From: Salinimicrobium sp050750585
Lineage (GTDB): Bacteria > Bacteroidota > Bacteroidia > Flavobacteriales > Flavobacteriaceae
Assembly (NCBI RefSeq): GCF_050750585.1
Contig: NZ_JBOJLM010000005.1
Location: 1-64,000 of the forward strand
DNA: 64,000 bases
Reading direction: 5' to 3'
The translations under genes were made by a program, and so were the position numbers. Below, piece by piece: positions 51,948 to 61,093 of this stretch. Below the pieces are notes generated by a model, which was given only the letters and a program-made list of their open reading frames with translations, was not told the origin of the DNA and searched no databases. Every line of letters starts with the position of its first letter. Positions within the stretch are counted from its first letter, which is position 1.

Positions 51948-52781
51948 ATGAAAAAATTCATGCTTTTATCGGCAACTGCTGCGCTCCTTTTTTCTTCATG
52001 CGTTTCACAGAAGAAATATGCCGAGCTTGAAGCTCAACAAAAGGAGACTCAGGACAAGTTGAACACAGCCACGGTTAAACTTAACTCCTGTTTGGATGAA
52101 AAAGATCGATTGAACCAACAAATTAGTCAGTTGAGCAACCAAAATACTGCTTTATTGAACAACGTTGGAGATCTTGCCACCTTATCAAAGAAAGAAGCCG
52201 AAAATCTTGAACGCTCTTTAGAAAGTATCAAAGAAAAAGATATGAAGATTCAGCGTATGCAGGATGCGATCACTAAAAAAGATTCTGTAACACTTGCTTT
52301 GGTTACCAGCCTTAAAGGTGTTCTTGGAAACATGAGTGATGACGATATCCAGATCAATGTTGAAAAAGGAGTAGTTTATGTTTCTATTTCTGACAAACTT
52401 CTTTTTGAAAGCGGAAAATACAATGTATCTGACCGTGCTAAAGAAGTACTTGGAAAAGTAGCCACTGTTGTGAAAAACCGTCCAGAAATTGAATTTATGG
52501 TTGAAGGTCACACAGATGACAAGTCAATTAGAAATGCAGTACTTCAGGACAACTGGGATCTTTCTGTAAAAAGAGCTACTTCTGTAGTACGTGTACTACA
52601 GGAAGAGTTTGGTGTTCAGCCACAAAGAATGACCGCTGCGGGTAGAAGTTACTACGTTCCTGTAGCTTCAAACGAAACTGCTGAAGGTAGAGCCAAGAAC
52701 AGAAGAACCCGTATCGTGATTCTTCCAAAACTTGATCAATTCTACAACCTTATTGAAGAAGGAATGCAGACTGCTAAATAA
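51948..52781 (+). CDS. OmpA-family outer-membrane lipoprotein
   Basis: A 277-residue lipoprotein (lipobox FSSC) with a long coiled coil (about 22-115) and a C-terminal OmpA-like peptidoglycan-binding domain. The domain motifs are VYVSISDKLLFESGKYNVSD, FMVEGHTDDKSIRN, NWDLSVKRATSVVRVLQ and AEGRAKNRRTRIVI with the Asp and Arg residues that grip diaminopimelate. It anchors the outer membrane to the cell wall. A strong promoter -7 box and a perfect terminator suggest a highly expressed single gene. Confidence 0.95.
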   Translation: MKKFMLLSATAALLFSSCVSQKKYAELEAQQKETQDKLNTATVKLNSCLDEKDRLNQQISQLSNQNTALLNNVGDLATLSKKEAENLERSLESIKEKDMKIQRMQDAITKKDSVTLALVTSLKGVLGNMSDDDIQINVEKGVVYVSISDKLLFESGKYNVSDRAKEVLGKVATVVKNRPEIEFMVEGHTDDKSIRNAVLQDNWDLSVKRATSVVRVLQEEFGVQPQRMTAAGRSYYVPVASNETAEGRAKNRRTRIVILPKLDQFYNLIEEGMQTAK

Positions 52782-52800
52782 GCAAGCTCAAATATTCTTT

Positions 52801-52830
52801 AAAACCCGGCCTATAGCCGGGTTTTTTATT
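52801..52830 (+). terminator. Terminator of the OmpA-family gene
   Basis: AAAACCCGGC (52801-52810) pairs perfectly with GCCGGGTTTT (52816-52825) around CTATA, followed by a T-tract. Confidence 0.93.
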
Positions 52831-52920
52831 TTTAACAAATTAATCTTCAGTAAATTACACTTATAATAATATTTTTTTATTAGCTTCAGCATCTAATAAA
52901 AATCAAACTAAACTAAAATT

Positions 52921-54045
52921 ATGCTGAAAAATTTTAACAAGATTGCCATGCTTACCCTGTGCGCCGGGCTTATTAGTATTTCGTGTGAAAAAGAAAACGA
53001 AGTAGAAGAAATTATAGATGCTCATTCTGCATCTATGAATGCAAGTCAATCGGCCAGAACGGTAAATGCCAATGCTGCATTAAATCCCGAATTTAATGTA
53101 GAGCCTGTTGCTTATGCCGGTCACAACTTACGGAATGAAGTCTTTAAAATGGATGCTGTAGCGCCATCTGAATGTGCACCTACAGCGTTTAATCAGGAAA
53201 TCAACAAAGTGATCGAACCCTTCTTTTCAGATCCGCTGGCGTTGACCTACTACTCCCTCTACCTTGATCTGAACTTTTACATGGCGTACCTCGATACTTC
53301 TGAACAATATTTTGGAGATGAAGGTCAATACACCAACTTCGTAAGAAAAAGAGTCCGTGAGCTTGAAAAATTCTGGGGAATGCCAGATGAAATCAGGGTG
53401 AACGGGCAACATACCGCCAGCTTGAACGATCGTGAAAAACTGGCCGATTTATATATGATTGTTGGCGTTGACGTTGAAACAAGAGAAGATGCTTACGCAA
53501 TAGCTGATCAACTCCTGGCTATTAATGAAGCTTCCCCTGTTCTTCCTGAAAGCCCATATTTTGCCATGGACGGTTTCGCCACAACAGGAAACCTTATTGT
53601 GATTGGAGATGGGATAACTTCAGTTCTTGCTAATACAGGTATTGCAGAAGATATTGTATGGACCGGAATTTTAGCACATGAATGGGCTCACCAGATTCAG
53701 TTTGATAATTTTACTGAATGGTACCCTAACGGTGCAGACGAAGATCCGGCAGCAGCTACCCGTCTTACCGAACTGGAAGCCGACTTTTTAGCTGCATACT
53801 ACATGACGCATAAAAGAGGAGCTACCTACAACTGGAAAAGAGTAGAACAGTTCTTTGAGCTCTTCTTCAACATTGGAGATTGCAGCTTTGCCAGCAGCGG
53901 GCACCACGGTACGCCACTTCAAAGAATGGAAGCAGCCCGCCTGGGGTATGAATTAGCAAGTAGTGCACAAAAGAAAGGGCATATCCTTTCGCAGCAAGAA
54001 GCCCACGAAGCTTTTATGGCCGAATTTGGTAATATCTTTGAATAA
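52921..54045 (+). CDS. HExxH-type putative metalloprotease lipoprotein
   Basis: A 374-residue lipoprotein (lipobox SISC). The zinc site is HEWAH in WTGILAHEWAHQIQFDNF, with a probable third ligand Glu in RLTELEADFLAAYYMTHKRG, the gluzincin-like pattern of M48/neutral zinc metallopeptidases. The 230 residues before it (YYSLYLDLNFYMAYLDTSEQ) match no family I know. A later segment, SGHHGTPLQRMEAARLGYELA, recalls M48 peptidases. It is likely an envelope protease. It stands alone with its own terminator. Confidence 0.7.
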   Translation: MLKNFNKIAMLTLCAGLISISCEKENEVEEIIDAHSASMNASQSARTVNANAALNPEFNVEPVAYAGHNLRNEVFKMDAVAPSECAPTAFNQEINKVIEPFFSDPLALTYYSLYLDLNFYMAYLDTSEQYFGDEGQYTNFVRKRVRELEKFWGMPDEIRVNGQHTASLNDREKLADLYMIVGVDVETREDAYAIADQLLAINEASPVLPESPYFAMDGFATTGNLIVIGDGITSVLANTGIAEDIVWTGILAHEWAHQIQFDNFTEWYPNGADEDPAAATRLTELEADFLAAYYMTHKRGATYNWKRVEQFFELFFNIGDCSFASSGHHGTPLQRMEAARLGYELASSAQKKGHILSQQEAHEAFMAEFGNIFE

Positions 54046-54074
54046 GAAAAGACAAAGCTATTTGGTATTAAAAA

Positions 54075-54105
54075 TGCCCGGCCATTACAGGCCGGGCACT
54101 TTTAG
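54075..54105 (+). terminator. Terminator of the metalloprotease gene
   Basis: TGCCCGGCC (54075-54083) pairs perfectly with GGCCGGGCA (54090-54098), loop ATTACA, followed by CTTTTAGTTT. Confidence 0.85.
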
Positions 54106-54148
54106 TTTATTCTGGTACGTTACGCAATAAGCCTTAGAAAACGGGGAC

Positions 54149-54769
54149 TTATAGTATTTCGAGACTTCCCTTGCCTTCCCTAATCACTTCCGGTTCGGGG
54201 GTAGTGAGATCAATCACTGTAGAGGGTATGTTATCTCCGTAACCGCCATCTACCACTATTTCTACATGTTTATCCCATTTTTCAAGGATGAGTTCAGGGT
54301 CTGTGGTGTACTCCAGCACCTCGTCATCGTCACGAATGGATGTAGACACAATCGGGTTACCAAGACCTCCCACAAGCGCTCTACAGATGTTATTATCGGG
54401 AATACGGATACCTACAGTCTTCTTCTTTCTAAAGACCGAGGGTAAATTATTGTTCCCGGGCAGAATAAAAGTATAAGGCCCGGGCAGGTTTCTCTTGAGT
54501 ATTTTAAAGGTTTGGTTATCTATTTGTCTCACATAATCAGAAAGGTTGCTCAAATTTTCACAGATAAAAGAAAAATTGGCCTTTTCAAGTTTTACGCCCC
54601 TAAGCTGGGCTATGCGTTCAAGGGCTGCATTATTGGTGATATCACATCCCAAACCGTATACCGTATCTGTAGGATAAATGATTAAAGCACCGTCTCTTAA
54701 AGCTTCTACTACTCTCTTTACTTCTTTTGGATTGGGGTTCTCTTCGTAGATCCTGATTAATTCTGCCAT
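54149..54769 (-). CDS. L-threonylcarbamoyladenylate synthase (Sua5/YciO/YrdC family)
   Basis: A 206-residue YrdC-fold protein. It condenses threonine, bicarbonate and ATP to the precursor of t6A in tRNA, or is its YciO paralogue. Motifs: ALIIYPTDTVYGLGCDITN with the basic nucleotide pocket, PGPYTFILPG and TVGIRIPDN. The KxR and SxN motifs that separate TsaC from YciO are not clearly scored by eye. It lacks the Sua5 C-terminal domain. It lies upstream-facing between two unrelated genes. Confidence 0.85.
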   Translation of the reverse strand: MAELIRIYEENPNPKEVKRVVEALRDGALIIYPTDTVYGLGCDITNNAALERIAQLRGVKLEKANFSFICENLSNLSDYVRQIDNQTFKILKRNLPGPYTFILPGNNNLPSVFRKKKTVGIRIPDNNICRALVGGLGNPIVSTSIRDDDEVLEYTTDPELILEKWDKHVEIVVDGGYGDNIPSTVIDLTTPEPEVIREGKGSLEIL

Positions 54770-54839
54770 AGTTCTTCTGATTTAAATGCTTCAAAAAATA
54801 CAAAAAATCAGCGCCTTTTAATAAGAGTTTTAGAGAAAT

Positions 54840-55052
54840 TTAGTCATTTCTTTCTACCTCACTTTCAAGTTTGAGAACTTCATTCCCATTTTCCTGCTGA
54901 ATATACAAGGCTTTATTTTCGGGGCTTCCTTTGCGGGTTACCTTTGTTCCTTTAATAGTGTGTGTAACTTCATGATCAAAAGTATTCTTCACTTTTCCCT
55001 GGGCGGTTCCTTTACCCCACTTCCACTTTACTGCTGTACCTTCTCTTATCAT
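54840..55052 (-). CDS. DUF2945 / HVA-TUDOR small protein
   Basis: 70 residues with the opening EGTAVKWKWGKGTAQGKVKN and ITKVTRKGSPENKALYI-like middle of DUF2945, now called the hypervirulence-associated TUDOR domain. A small beta-barrel of unknown ligand, found widely in bacteria and fungi. It lies 54 bases downstream of the helicase gene on the same strand. Confidence 0.88.
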   Translation of the reverse strand: MIREGTAVKWKWGKGTAQGKVKNTFDHEVTHTIKGTKVTRKGSPENKALYIQQENGNEVLKLESEVERND

Positions 55053-55106
55053 TTTTTATTTAAAAATAAGAACAAGAACACACCTAAACCAAAGAATAAC
55101 AATTAC

Positions 55107-57437
55107 TTAACCTTGATTAAGTAATTTGAGCTTGGCAAACTTTAGGAGTAGTTTTTTTATCCCCCCTGTTTCAAAGTCGATTTCTGCTTTTTTATCCTGC
55201 CCTGCCCCTTCTATGCTCAACACTTTTCCTTTACCAAAACGCATATGCTCTACTTCGTCACCCGCCATAAGTTTGATCACTTCTCCTGCAGAAGCCGTAT
55301 TGCCGGGCGAAGTTGCAGGTCGCAGTTTCCTCAGTTTTTGAAGTTGTTCTTCTGTAGGTTTATGTGATGGTGGCGGAGTGCCGCTTGAAGGTTTGGTTTG
55401 ACGGAATTTACTTTTATCTACTTCCCCAAAAATGTCGGTATCAATAAGAGGTTTGTATTTGTAATCGTCCTGCGGAATCATAAAATCCAGGTACTTATCA
55501 TCTATTTCTTCAATGAACCTGCTGGGCTCGGCATCTACGAGTTTTCCCCAGCGGTACCTCGATTGGGTGTAAGTAAGAAAAGCTTTTTTCTCGGCCCTGG
55601 TAAGAGCCACATAGAAAAGCCGGCGTTCTTCTTCCAGTTCGCTACGGGTACTCATACTCATAGCCGAAGGGAATAGATCTTCTTCCATCCCTACAATGTA
55701 CACAAAAGGGAATTCCAGGCCTTTAGCCAAATGTATAGTCATAAGGGCGACACGATCGTCATCACCCGAGTCTTTATCCATATCGGTAGCCAGTGCAACA
55801 TCTTCAAGAAATTCGGTAAGGGAACCGGTGACATCGGCCAGTTCTTTTTGCTCTTCAACAAAATCCCTTATCCCGTTAAGCAATTCCTCGATGTTCTCAA
55901 TTTTCGCAATACCTTCGGGCGTACCATCTTTCTTCAACTCCTGTAAAAGTCCCGTCTTTTTTGCAACAGTTTCAGCAATGGTGAAAGCATCGGCAGTTTC
56001 ATTCATGATCTGGAAGCTTTTGACCATGTTGATGAAATTCTCCAGCTTATTTTTGGTGCCTCTGTTGATCTTCAGGTCAATTCTGTCCAGGTTTTCAACG
56101 ATCTCGTAGATCGATCTTTTGTAGTGATTGGCAGCAATGGTAAGCCTGTCTATAGTAGTTTGCCCAATTCCCCTTGCCGGGTAATTGATCACCCGTTTTA
56201 GCGCTTCCTCATCTTTAGGATTGATCACCAGCCTGAGATATGACAGCACATCTTTAATTTCTTTTCGCTGGTAAAAAGATAATCCGCCATAAATACGGTA
56301 AGGAATATCCTTTTTCCGAAGGGCATCTTCCATGGCCCGGCTTTGTGCATTTGTTCGGTAAAGAATCGCGAAATCACCATTTTTCATTTGGTGCTCCATC
56401 CGGTTCTCAAAAATAGATCCTGCCACAAACCTTCCTTCTTCGCCATCGGTAAGCAGGCGGTTTACAACGATCCTTGGCCCGTCTTCATTAGCCGTCCACA
56501 CCACTTTCTCAAGTCGGGTCTTATTTTTTTCAATGATAGAATTGGCCGCTTCAACTATGTTCTTGGAAGAACGGTAATTCTGTTCCAGACGGTACATTTG
56601 TACATTGTCATAATCCTTCTGAAAGTTGAGAATATTGTTGATGTTTGCGCCACGGAAGGCATAGATACTTTGCGCATCATCACCTACCACGCATATATTC
56701 TGAAATTTATCTGAAAGTGCTTTAACAATAAGGTACTGGGAGTGGTTGGTATCCTGGTACTCATCTACCAGAATATACCTGAAGCGATTCTGGTACTTCT
56801 GAAGCACCTCGGGGAAACGATTGAGCAGCTCATTTGTTTTAAGCAACAAATCATCAAAATCCATCGCTCCTGCCTTAAAGCAGCGGTCTACATATTCCCT
56901 GTAAATTTCACCCAGCCTTGGTTTTTTCGACATGGCATCGGCTTCCATTAATTCAGGATTCTGAAAATATGCCTTTACGGTAATGAGACTGTTTTTATAA
57001 GACGAGATACGGGAATAGACCTGCTTGTACTTGTACACATCTTTATCGAGCCCCATCTCCTTAATAATAGCCGATATGAGACGTTGGGAATCCTGGGTGT
57101 CATAAATTGTAAAATTGGAAGGGTATCCCAGTTTATCGGCCTCAAACCTGAGCATTTTGGCAAAGATGGAGTGAAAAGTACCCATCCACAGATTTTTGGC
57201 CTCGCTGTTCCCAACAATTTTTGCAATTCGGGTTTTCATTTCCCGCGCTGCCTTATTGGTAAAAGTTAATGAAAGGATATTGAAGGCATCAACTCCTTTA
57301 CTCATAAGATAAGCAATCCGATAGGTAAGTACCCGCGTCTTCCCAGACCCCGCACCTGCAATAACAATCATAGCTCCATCCTTCTGTAATACAGGAGCTC
57401 GCTGGGCATCATTTAATTCGGCTAAATAAGATTCCAA
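55107..57437 (-). CDS. UvrD/PcrA-type superfamily 1 helicase
   Basis: A 776-residue 3'-5' DNA helicase for repair and replication-conflict resolution. The SF1A motifs are present: LNDAQRAPV (Q motif), AGAGSGKTRVL (I), LTFTNKAAREMKTRI (Ia), VDEYQDTNHSQY (II), AQSIYAFRGA (III), LEQNYRSS (IV), MTIHLAKGLEFPFVYIVGME (V) and ERRLFYVALTRAEK (VI). The C-terminal 45 residues (EVEHMRFGKGKVLSIEG) are the Tudor-like RNA polymerase-binding domain of PcrA. The start codon is TTG (57437). Co-directional small genes follow. Confidence 0.95.
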   Translation of the reverse strand: MESYLAELNDAQRAPVLQKDGAMIVIAGAGSGKTRVLTYRIAYLMSKGVDAFNILSLTFTNKAAREMKTRIAKIVGNSEAKNLWMGTFHSIFAKMLRFEADKLGYPSNFTIYDTQDSQRLISAIIKEMGLDKDVYKYKQVYSRISSYKNSLITVKAYFQNPELMEADAMSKKPRLGEIYREYVDRCFKAGAMDFDDLLLKTNELLNRFPEVLQKYQNRFRYILVDEYQDTNHSQYLIVKALSDKFQNICVVGDDAQSIYAFRGANINNILNFQKDYDNVQMYRLEQNYRSSKNIVEAANSIIEKNKTRLEKVVWTANEDGPRIVVNRLLTDGEEGRFVAGSIFENRMEHQMKNGDFAILYRTNAQSRAMEDALRKKDIPYRIYGGLSFYQRKEIKDVLSYLRLVINPKDEEALKRVINYPARGIGQTTIDRLTIAANHYKRSIYEIVENLDRIDLKINRGTKNKLENFINMVKSFQIMNETADAFTIAETVAKKTGLLQELKKDGTPEGIAKIENIEELLNGIRDFVEEQKELADVTGSLTEFLEDVALATDMDKDSGDDDRVALMTIHLAKGLEFPFVYIVGMEEDLFPSAMSMSTRSELEEERRLFYVALTRAEKKAFLTYTQSRYRWGKLVDAEPSRFIEEIDDKYLDFMIPQDDYKYKPLIDTDIFGEVDKSKFRQTKPSSGTPPPSHKPTEEQLQKLRKLRPATSPGNTASAGEVIKLMAGDEVEHMRFGKGKVLSIEGAGQDKKAEIDFETGGIKKLLLKFAKLKLLNQG

Positions 57438-57502
57438 TAGTAACTTCTTTTAAGGGGTGAAAATAGCTAAAATGAGGCAAAATAAGAACCCTCCTACTAT
57501 AT

Positions 57503-57534
57503 CTTTTTGGGTTTAACTGAAAGGTCCCAAAAAG
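57503..57534. terminator. Hairpin between divergent helicase and FMN-protein genes
   Basis: CTTTTTGGG (57503-57511) pairs perfectly with CCCAAAAAG (57526-57534) with a 14-nt loop. It lies between divergent genes, so it is more likely a leader or regulatory structure than a terminator. Confidence 0.4.
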
Positions 57535-57623
57535 TATTTTACGAATATTTTAAAACAATATATTTTGGAGGAGCATCTATATAAGCTAACTTTTATTTTT
57601 TATTAGGAATTAAAGCGGTTTGT

Positions 57624-59243
57624 ATGGATAATATTTTCGAATTTCTGGGAAATATCTCCTGGTGGATGTGGCTCCTCATTTTTATTGTTCTGGTAATAAT
57701 TTATGACGTTTTCATAAATAAGAAGCATATCATTCTCCACAATTTCCCATTGGTAGGACATTTCAGGTACATGCTCGAAAGCATTGGCCCCGAATTGCGG
57801 CAGTACATTGTGGCGGGGAACAGGGAAGAACTCCCATTTAACCGCATAGAGCGCGGCTGGGTTTATGCATCTTCCAAAAATGTCAATAATTACGAAGGTT
57901 TTGGGACAGATCAGGACATCAATGAAGTGAATTACATCTTTATCAACAATGCCGTAATTCCATACTACATGCCCCATAAGCACATTAACCGGGAAGACCC
58001 TTATTTTGTTGCCTGTGCAAAAGTAATGGGAGAATTTCACAAACGACGTCGACCTTTTCGGCCTGCTTCGGTCATTAATGTCTCGGCAGTGAGTTTCGGC
58101 TCCCTTTCTGCCAAAGCAATAGAGTCTTTGAATCTTGGATGCAAAAAAGCTTACGCTTATCACAACACCGGCGAAGGAGGTTTGTCTCCTTACCACAAAA
58201 AAGGGGCAGATATTGTTTTCCAGGTAGGAACAGGATATTTTGGAATAAGAAATGAAGACGGCGGTTTTTCGATGGAAAAACTGGTAAAGCTTGTTAAAGA
58301 ATATCCCAGTATAAGAGCTATAGAAATCAAACTCTCCCAGGGTGCCAAACCCGGGAAAGGAGGAGTGCTGCCCGCATCCAAAATTACCAGGGAGATATCC
58401 GAAATTAGGCACGTGCCCATGGGCAAAGATGTACTCTCACCGCCGGCTCACAGCACTTTTAGCAACATGCAGGAGCTGGTAGACTGGATAGAAGAAATTG
58501 CGGAAGAAACAGGCCTGCCGGTGGGAATAAAAGCCGCCATTGGGAAACTTGATGAATGGCGGGAGCTGGCGAGTATCATGGCCGAAACCAACCGCGGACC
58601 CGACTTTATTTCCATTGATGGCGGTGAGGGCGGAACCGGAGCTGCCCCTCCAAGTTTTGCCGATCATGTGGCCCTGCCGTGGATCTACGGTTTTACCGAT
58701 GTTTATAAGATCTTCCAGGCACGAGATCTCGCCAACCAGATTATATTTATTGGCAGTGGTAAACTTGGTTTTCCTGCTAAAGCAGCCATGGCTTTTGCTA
58801 TGGGCGTAGATTGTATTAATGTTGCCCGCGAAGCGATGCTAAGCGTGGGCTGCATACAGGCCCAATCCTGCCATACCAACACCTGCCCTACAGGTGTGGC
58901 CACGCAAAACCGCTGGTTACAGGCAGGAATCAATGTAAAAGACAAATCGGAAAGGGTGAATTATTATTTCAACAATTTCAGGAAGGAACTTCTGGAGATC
59001 ACCCATGCCTGCGGATATGAACACCCCTGCCAGTTCACTATGGATGATGTGGAAATTAACCTGGGAGACAGGTTTATCGCAAAAACTTTAGCCGAAACTT
59101 TCATGTACAACAAGACAAAAGTTCCATTTGATTCTGTTGCTACTTTGGCAGGATGTCCTAACTTAGGCGGCTCGTACAGAAAAGGTAAAGAAACCGATGT
59201 GAAAGAGGTAGAAACTGAAGACACCTCGGTAGCCGATCAATAG
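57624..59243 (+). CDS. Membrane-anchored FMN-binding glutamate synthase-family protein
   Basis: A 539-residue protein with the FMN/iron-sulfur synthase domain of glutamate synthase (GltB central part) but no amidotransferase domain. One hydrophobic helix near residues 12-31 anchors it to the membrane. Motifs: VSAVSFGSLSAKAIESLNLG, YHNTGEGGLSPYH, EIKLSQGAKPGKGGVLPASK, ISIDGGEGGTGAAPPSF, and the cysteine cluster GCIQAQSCHTNTCPTGVATQ for the 3Fe-4S centre. Such truncated homologues are common, and their electron donor and product are unproven. It pairs with the next gene, 7 bases later. Confidence 0.9.
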   Translation: MDNIFEFLGNISWWMWLLIFIVLVIIYDVFINKKHIILHNFPLVGHFRYMLESIGPELRQYIVAGNREELPFNRIERGWVYASSKNVNNYEGFGTDQDINEVNYIFINNAVIPYYMPHKHINREDPYFVACAKVMGEFHKRRRPFRPASVINVSAVSFGSLSAKAIESLNLGCKKAYAYHNTGEGGLSPYHKKGADIVFQVGTGYFGIRNEDGGFSMEKLVKLVKEYPSIRAIEIKLSQGAKPGKGGVLPASKITREISEIRHVPMGKDVLSPPAHSTFSNMQELVDWIEEIAEETGLPVGIKAAIGKLDEWRELASIMAETNRGPDFISIDGGEGGTGAAPPSFADHVALPWIYGFTDVYKIFQARDLANQIIFIGSGKLGFPAKAAMAFAMGVDCINVAREAMLSVGCIQAQSCHTNTCPTGVATQNRWLQAGINVKDKSERVNYYFNNFRKELLEITHACGYEHPCQFTMDDVEINLGDRFIAKTLAETFMYNKTKVPFDSVATLAGCPNLGGSYRKGKETDVKEVETEDTSVADQ

Positions 59244-59250
59244 TTGACCA

Positions 59251-59772
59251 ATGACAGAAGATTCCATTTTAGAACTGCTGTTCTACATTTTACCGGCAGT
59301 GGTTGTGGGCGTGATTGCCTTCTATTTTTTTAACCTGCACACCCGCAATGAAGAGCGGCGGCGGCGGTTTTTACTTCACAAAGAAGCACAAAAACAGGCG
59401 CTGCCTTTACGGCTACAGGCCTACGAAAGGATGGCCCTTTTCCTGGAACGTATTGCCCCGGGCAATCTTCTTGTAAGAATCAAACCTTCAGGAGATGACA
59501 AAGAAGATTATTTGACCCTTCTTATAAGGGCTATTGAACAGGAATTTGAGCATAACCTGGCACAACAAATCTATATTTCTGACGAATGCTGGAATGTCAT
59601 TAAAGCGTCTAAAAATGCTACGATAAACAACATCAGAAAAGTTGCAGGCCGGGAAGAGATCACCACCGCAAATGAACTGCGCCAGCAAGTTGTAAATTCA
59701 CTTATCGATCAACAACCACCAAGCGAAACAGGGCTGGCCTACATCAAAAATGAAGTAAAGAACCTGTGGTAA
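59251..59772 (+). CDS. Hypothetical protein with an N-terminal membrane helix
   Basis: 173 residues; a hydrophobic helix (about 8-28, FYILPAVVVGVIAFYFF) is followed by a charged cytoplasmic part (RRRRFLLHKEAQKQALPLRL) with heptad-like content. The segment ERMALFLERIAPGNLLVRIKP and FEHNLAQQIYISDECWNVIK are conserved-looking in Bacteroidota, but I know of no function. It lies 7 bases after the FMN-protein gene, so a partnership is likely. Confidence 0.7.
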   Translation: MTEDSILELLFYILPAVVVGVIAFYFFNLHTRNEERRRRFLLHKEAQKQALPLRLQAYERMALFLERIAPGNLLVRIKPSGDDKEDYLTLLIRAIEQEFEHNLAQQIYISDECWNVIKASKNATINNIRKVAGREEITTANELRQQVVNSLIDQQPPSETGLAYIKNEVKNLW

Positions 59773-59888
59773 TCATCTGCAGATTTTCATTTTCAAAATA
59801 AAGGCCTAACATTGTCGCTCAAAACCCAAACGCCCCGAGTAAACTTTCTATAAATTCTGATATCATTTTTCTTCGGATACAAAAAAAC

Positions 59889-60392
59889 ATGATCAACAAA
59901 TACTTCTATTTCGCCATTTGCCTGATTACCTTATTTACTTCAGCCTGTAAAAACGAAAATCAAGAATCTGCAGTTGCAGATAATGAGGTTGTGGAAAAAC
60001 ATGCTGAAGAAGCAAAACCTGAAATTCAGCAGGAACCCTGGTCTCAGCAGCAACTTCTGGAACCTTCAGATCTCGTGCAACTCCTAGAAAATTCCGAAGA
60101 TAGCCTGGTCATTTTTAGCCTTGGTGCCGGTGGAATAATTCCCGGGTCTAAAGACACAGGACCTTCCGGAGAAAAAGAAAGCCTCAACAACCTGAGGCAG
60201 GAACTGGAAACATTACAAAAAGACAGCAATATCCTTATCTACTGTGGTTGCTGCCCTTTTGATATTTGTCCCAACGTTCGGCCTGCATTTGCACTGCTCA
60301 ACGAAATGGATTTCACCAATCACCAACTGCTCAACCTGCGCGAGAATATTAAAGTAGACTGGATAGACAAAGGCTACCCGGTAGGAAATTAA
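59889..60392 (+). CDS. Lipoprotein with a rhodanese-like tail
   Basis: A 167-residue lipoprotein (lipobox TSAC, about Cys20), then an acidic linker and a domain with LVIFSLGAGGIIPGSKDTGP, an N-terminal rhodanese-like stretch, and ILIYCGCCPFDICPNVRPAF, where a rhodanese active-site loop would be. The loop has four cysteines, unlike the single Cys of sulfurtransferases, so redox or metal binding is possible. Its stop abuts the stop of the convergent VOC gene with no base between. Confidence 0.6.
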   Translation: MINKYFYFAICLITLFTSACKNENQESAVADNEVVEKHAEEAKPEIQQEPWSQQQLLEPSDLVQLLENSEDSLVIFSLGAGGIIPGSKDTGPSGEKESLNNLRQELETLQKDSNILIYCGCCPFDICPNVRPAFALLNEMDFTNHQLLNLRENIKVDWIDKGYPVGN

Positions 60393-60890
60393 CTATTTAA
60401 GCTCAGCCAGCAAATGGTCAAGGTGCAACGCCCTGGTGTACATTTCTAGAGAGCCGTCTTTTGTATGCGGCCACTGCTCCTTTGGGCGATCGTAATAAAG
60501 TTCAACGCCGTTACCATCGGGATCATTGAGGTACAGAGCTTCAGACACGCCGTGATCGGCCGCCCCCGTTAAAGGATAATCGGCGTCAAGAAGCCTTTGC
60601 AGTACCTGCGCCAGCTCTTTTCTATGCTCATAAACTATAGCCGTATGATACAGGCCCACTCCCCTTTTTGAGGCTTGGGGTGCAGCTTTACTGTGCCAGG
60701 TATTGAGGCCAATATGGTGATGGTAACCGCCAGCCGACAAAAATGCGGCTGCATCGCCCATACGTTGTGTCACTTCAAATCCCAACAGCCCGTTATAAAA
60801 TAACAGAGACCGTTCAAGATCTGAAACCTTGAGATGAACGTGGCCTATTCGGGTTGAAGCAGGCACTTTATAGTCTTCATTGTTTGCCAT
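60393..60890 (-). CDS. VOC-family (glyoxalase/ring-cleavage dioxygenase-like) protein
   Basis: A 165-residue vicinal-oxygen-chelate protein with both betaalphabetabetabeta modules: HVHLKVSDLERSLLFYNGLLGFE and GLYHTAIVYEHRKELAQVLQ ... YLNDPDGNGVELYYDRP. Metal-ligand positions H (HVHLKV), H (YHTAIV) and E (VELYYD) are present. It resembles the CatE-type extradiol dioxygenase half, but the substrate is unknown. Confidence 0.88.
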   Translation of the reverse strand: MANNEDYKVPASTRIGHVHLKVSDLERSLLFYNGLLGFEVTQRMGDAAAFLSAGGYHHHIGLNTWHSKAAPQASKRGVGLYHTAIVYEHRKELAQVLQRLLDADYPLTGAADHGVSEALYLNDPDGNGVELYYDRPKEQWPHTKDGSLEMYTRALHLDHLLAELK

Positions 60891-61093
60891 CTTTTCTTAT
60901 TTTTCTACAGCCGAATAAAATATATTCAATTCTTCGTCCCGTTCCATACTTCATCTTAAAAGCTTGCGTGAATATTTTCTGAAATCAAGATAAGATACAA
61001 AAGCTAGGAATAACGTCTTTCTAAAAGAATCATAAAACGCTCACCTCTCAAAAATGGCAAATAAATGAAACGCTTCTGAAAATCAATATTTTA

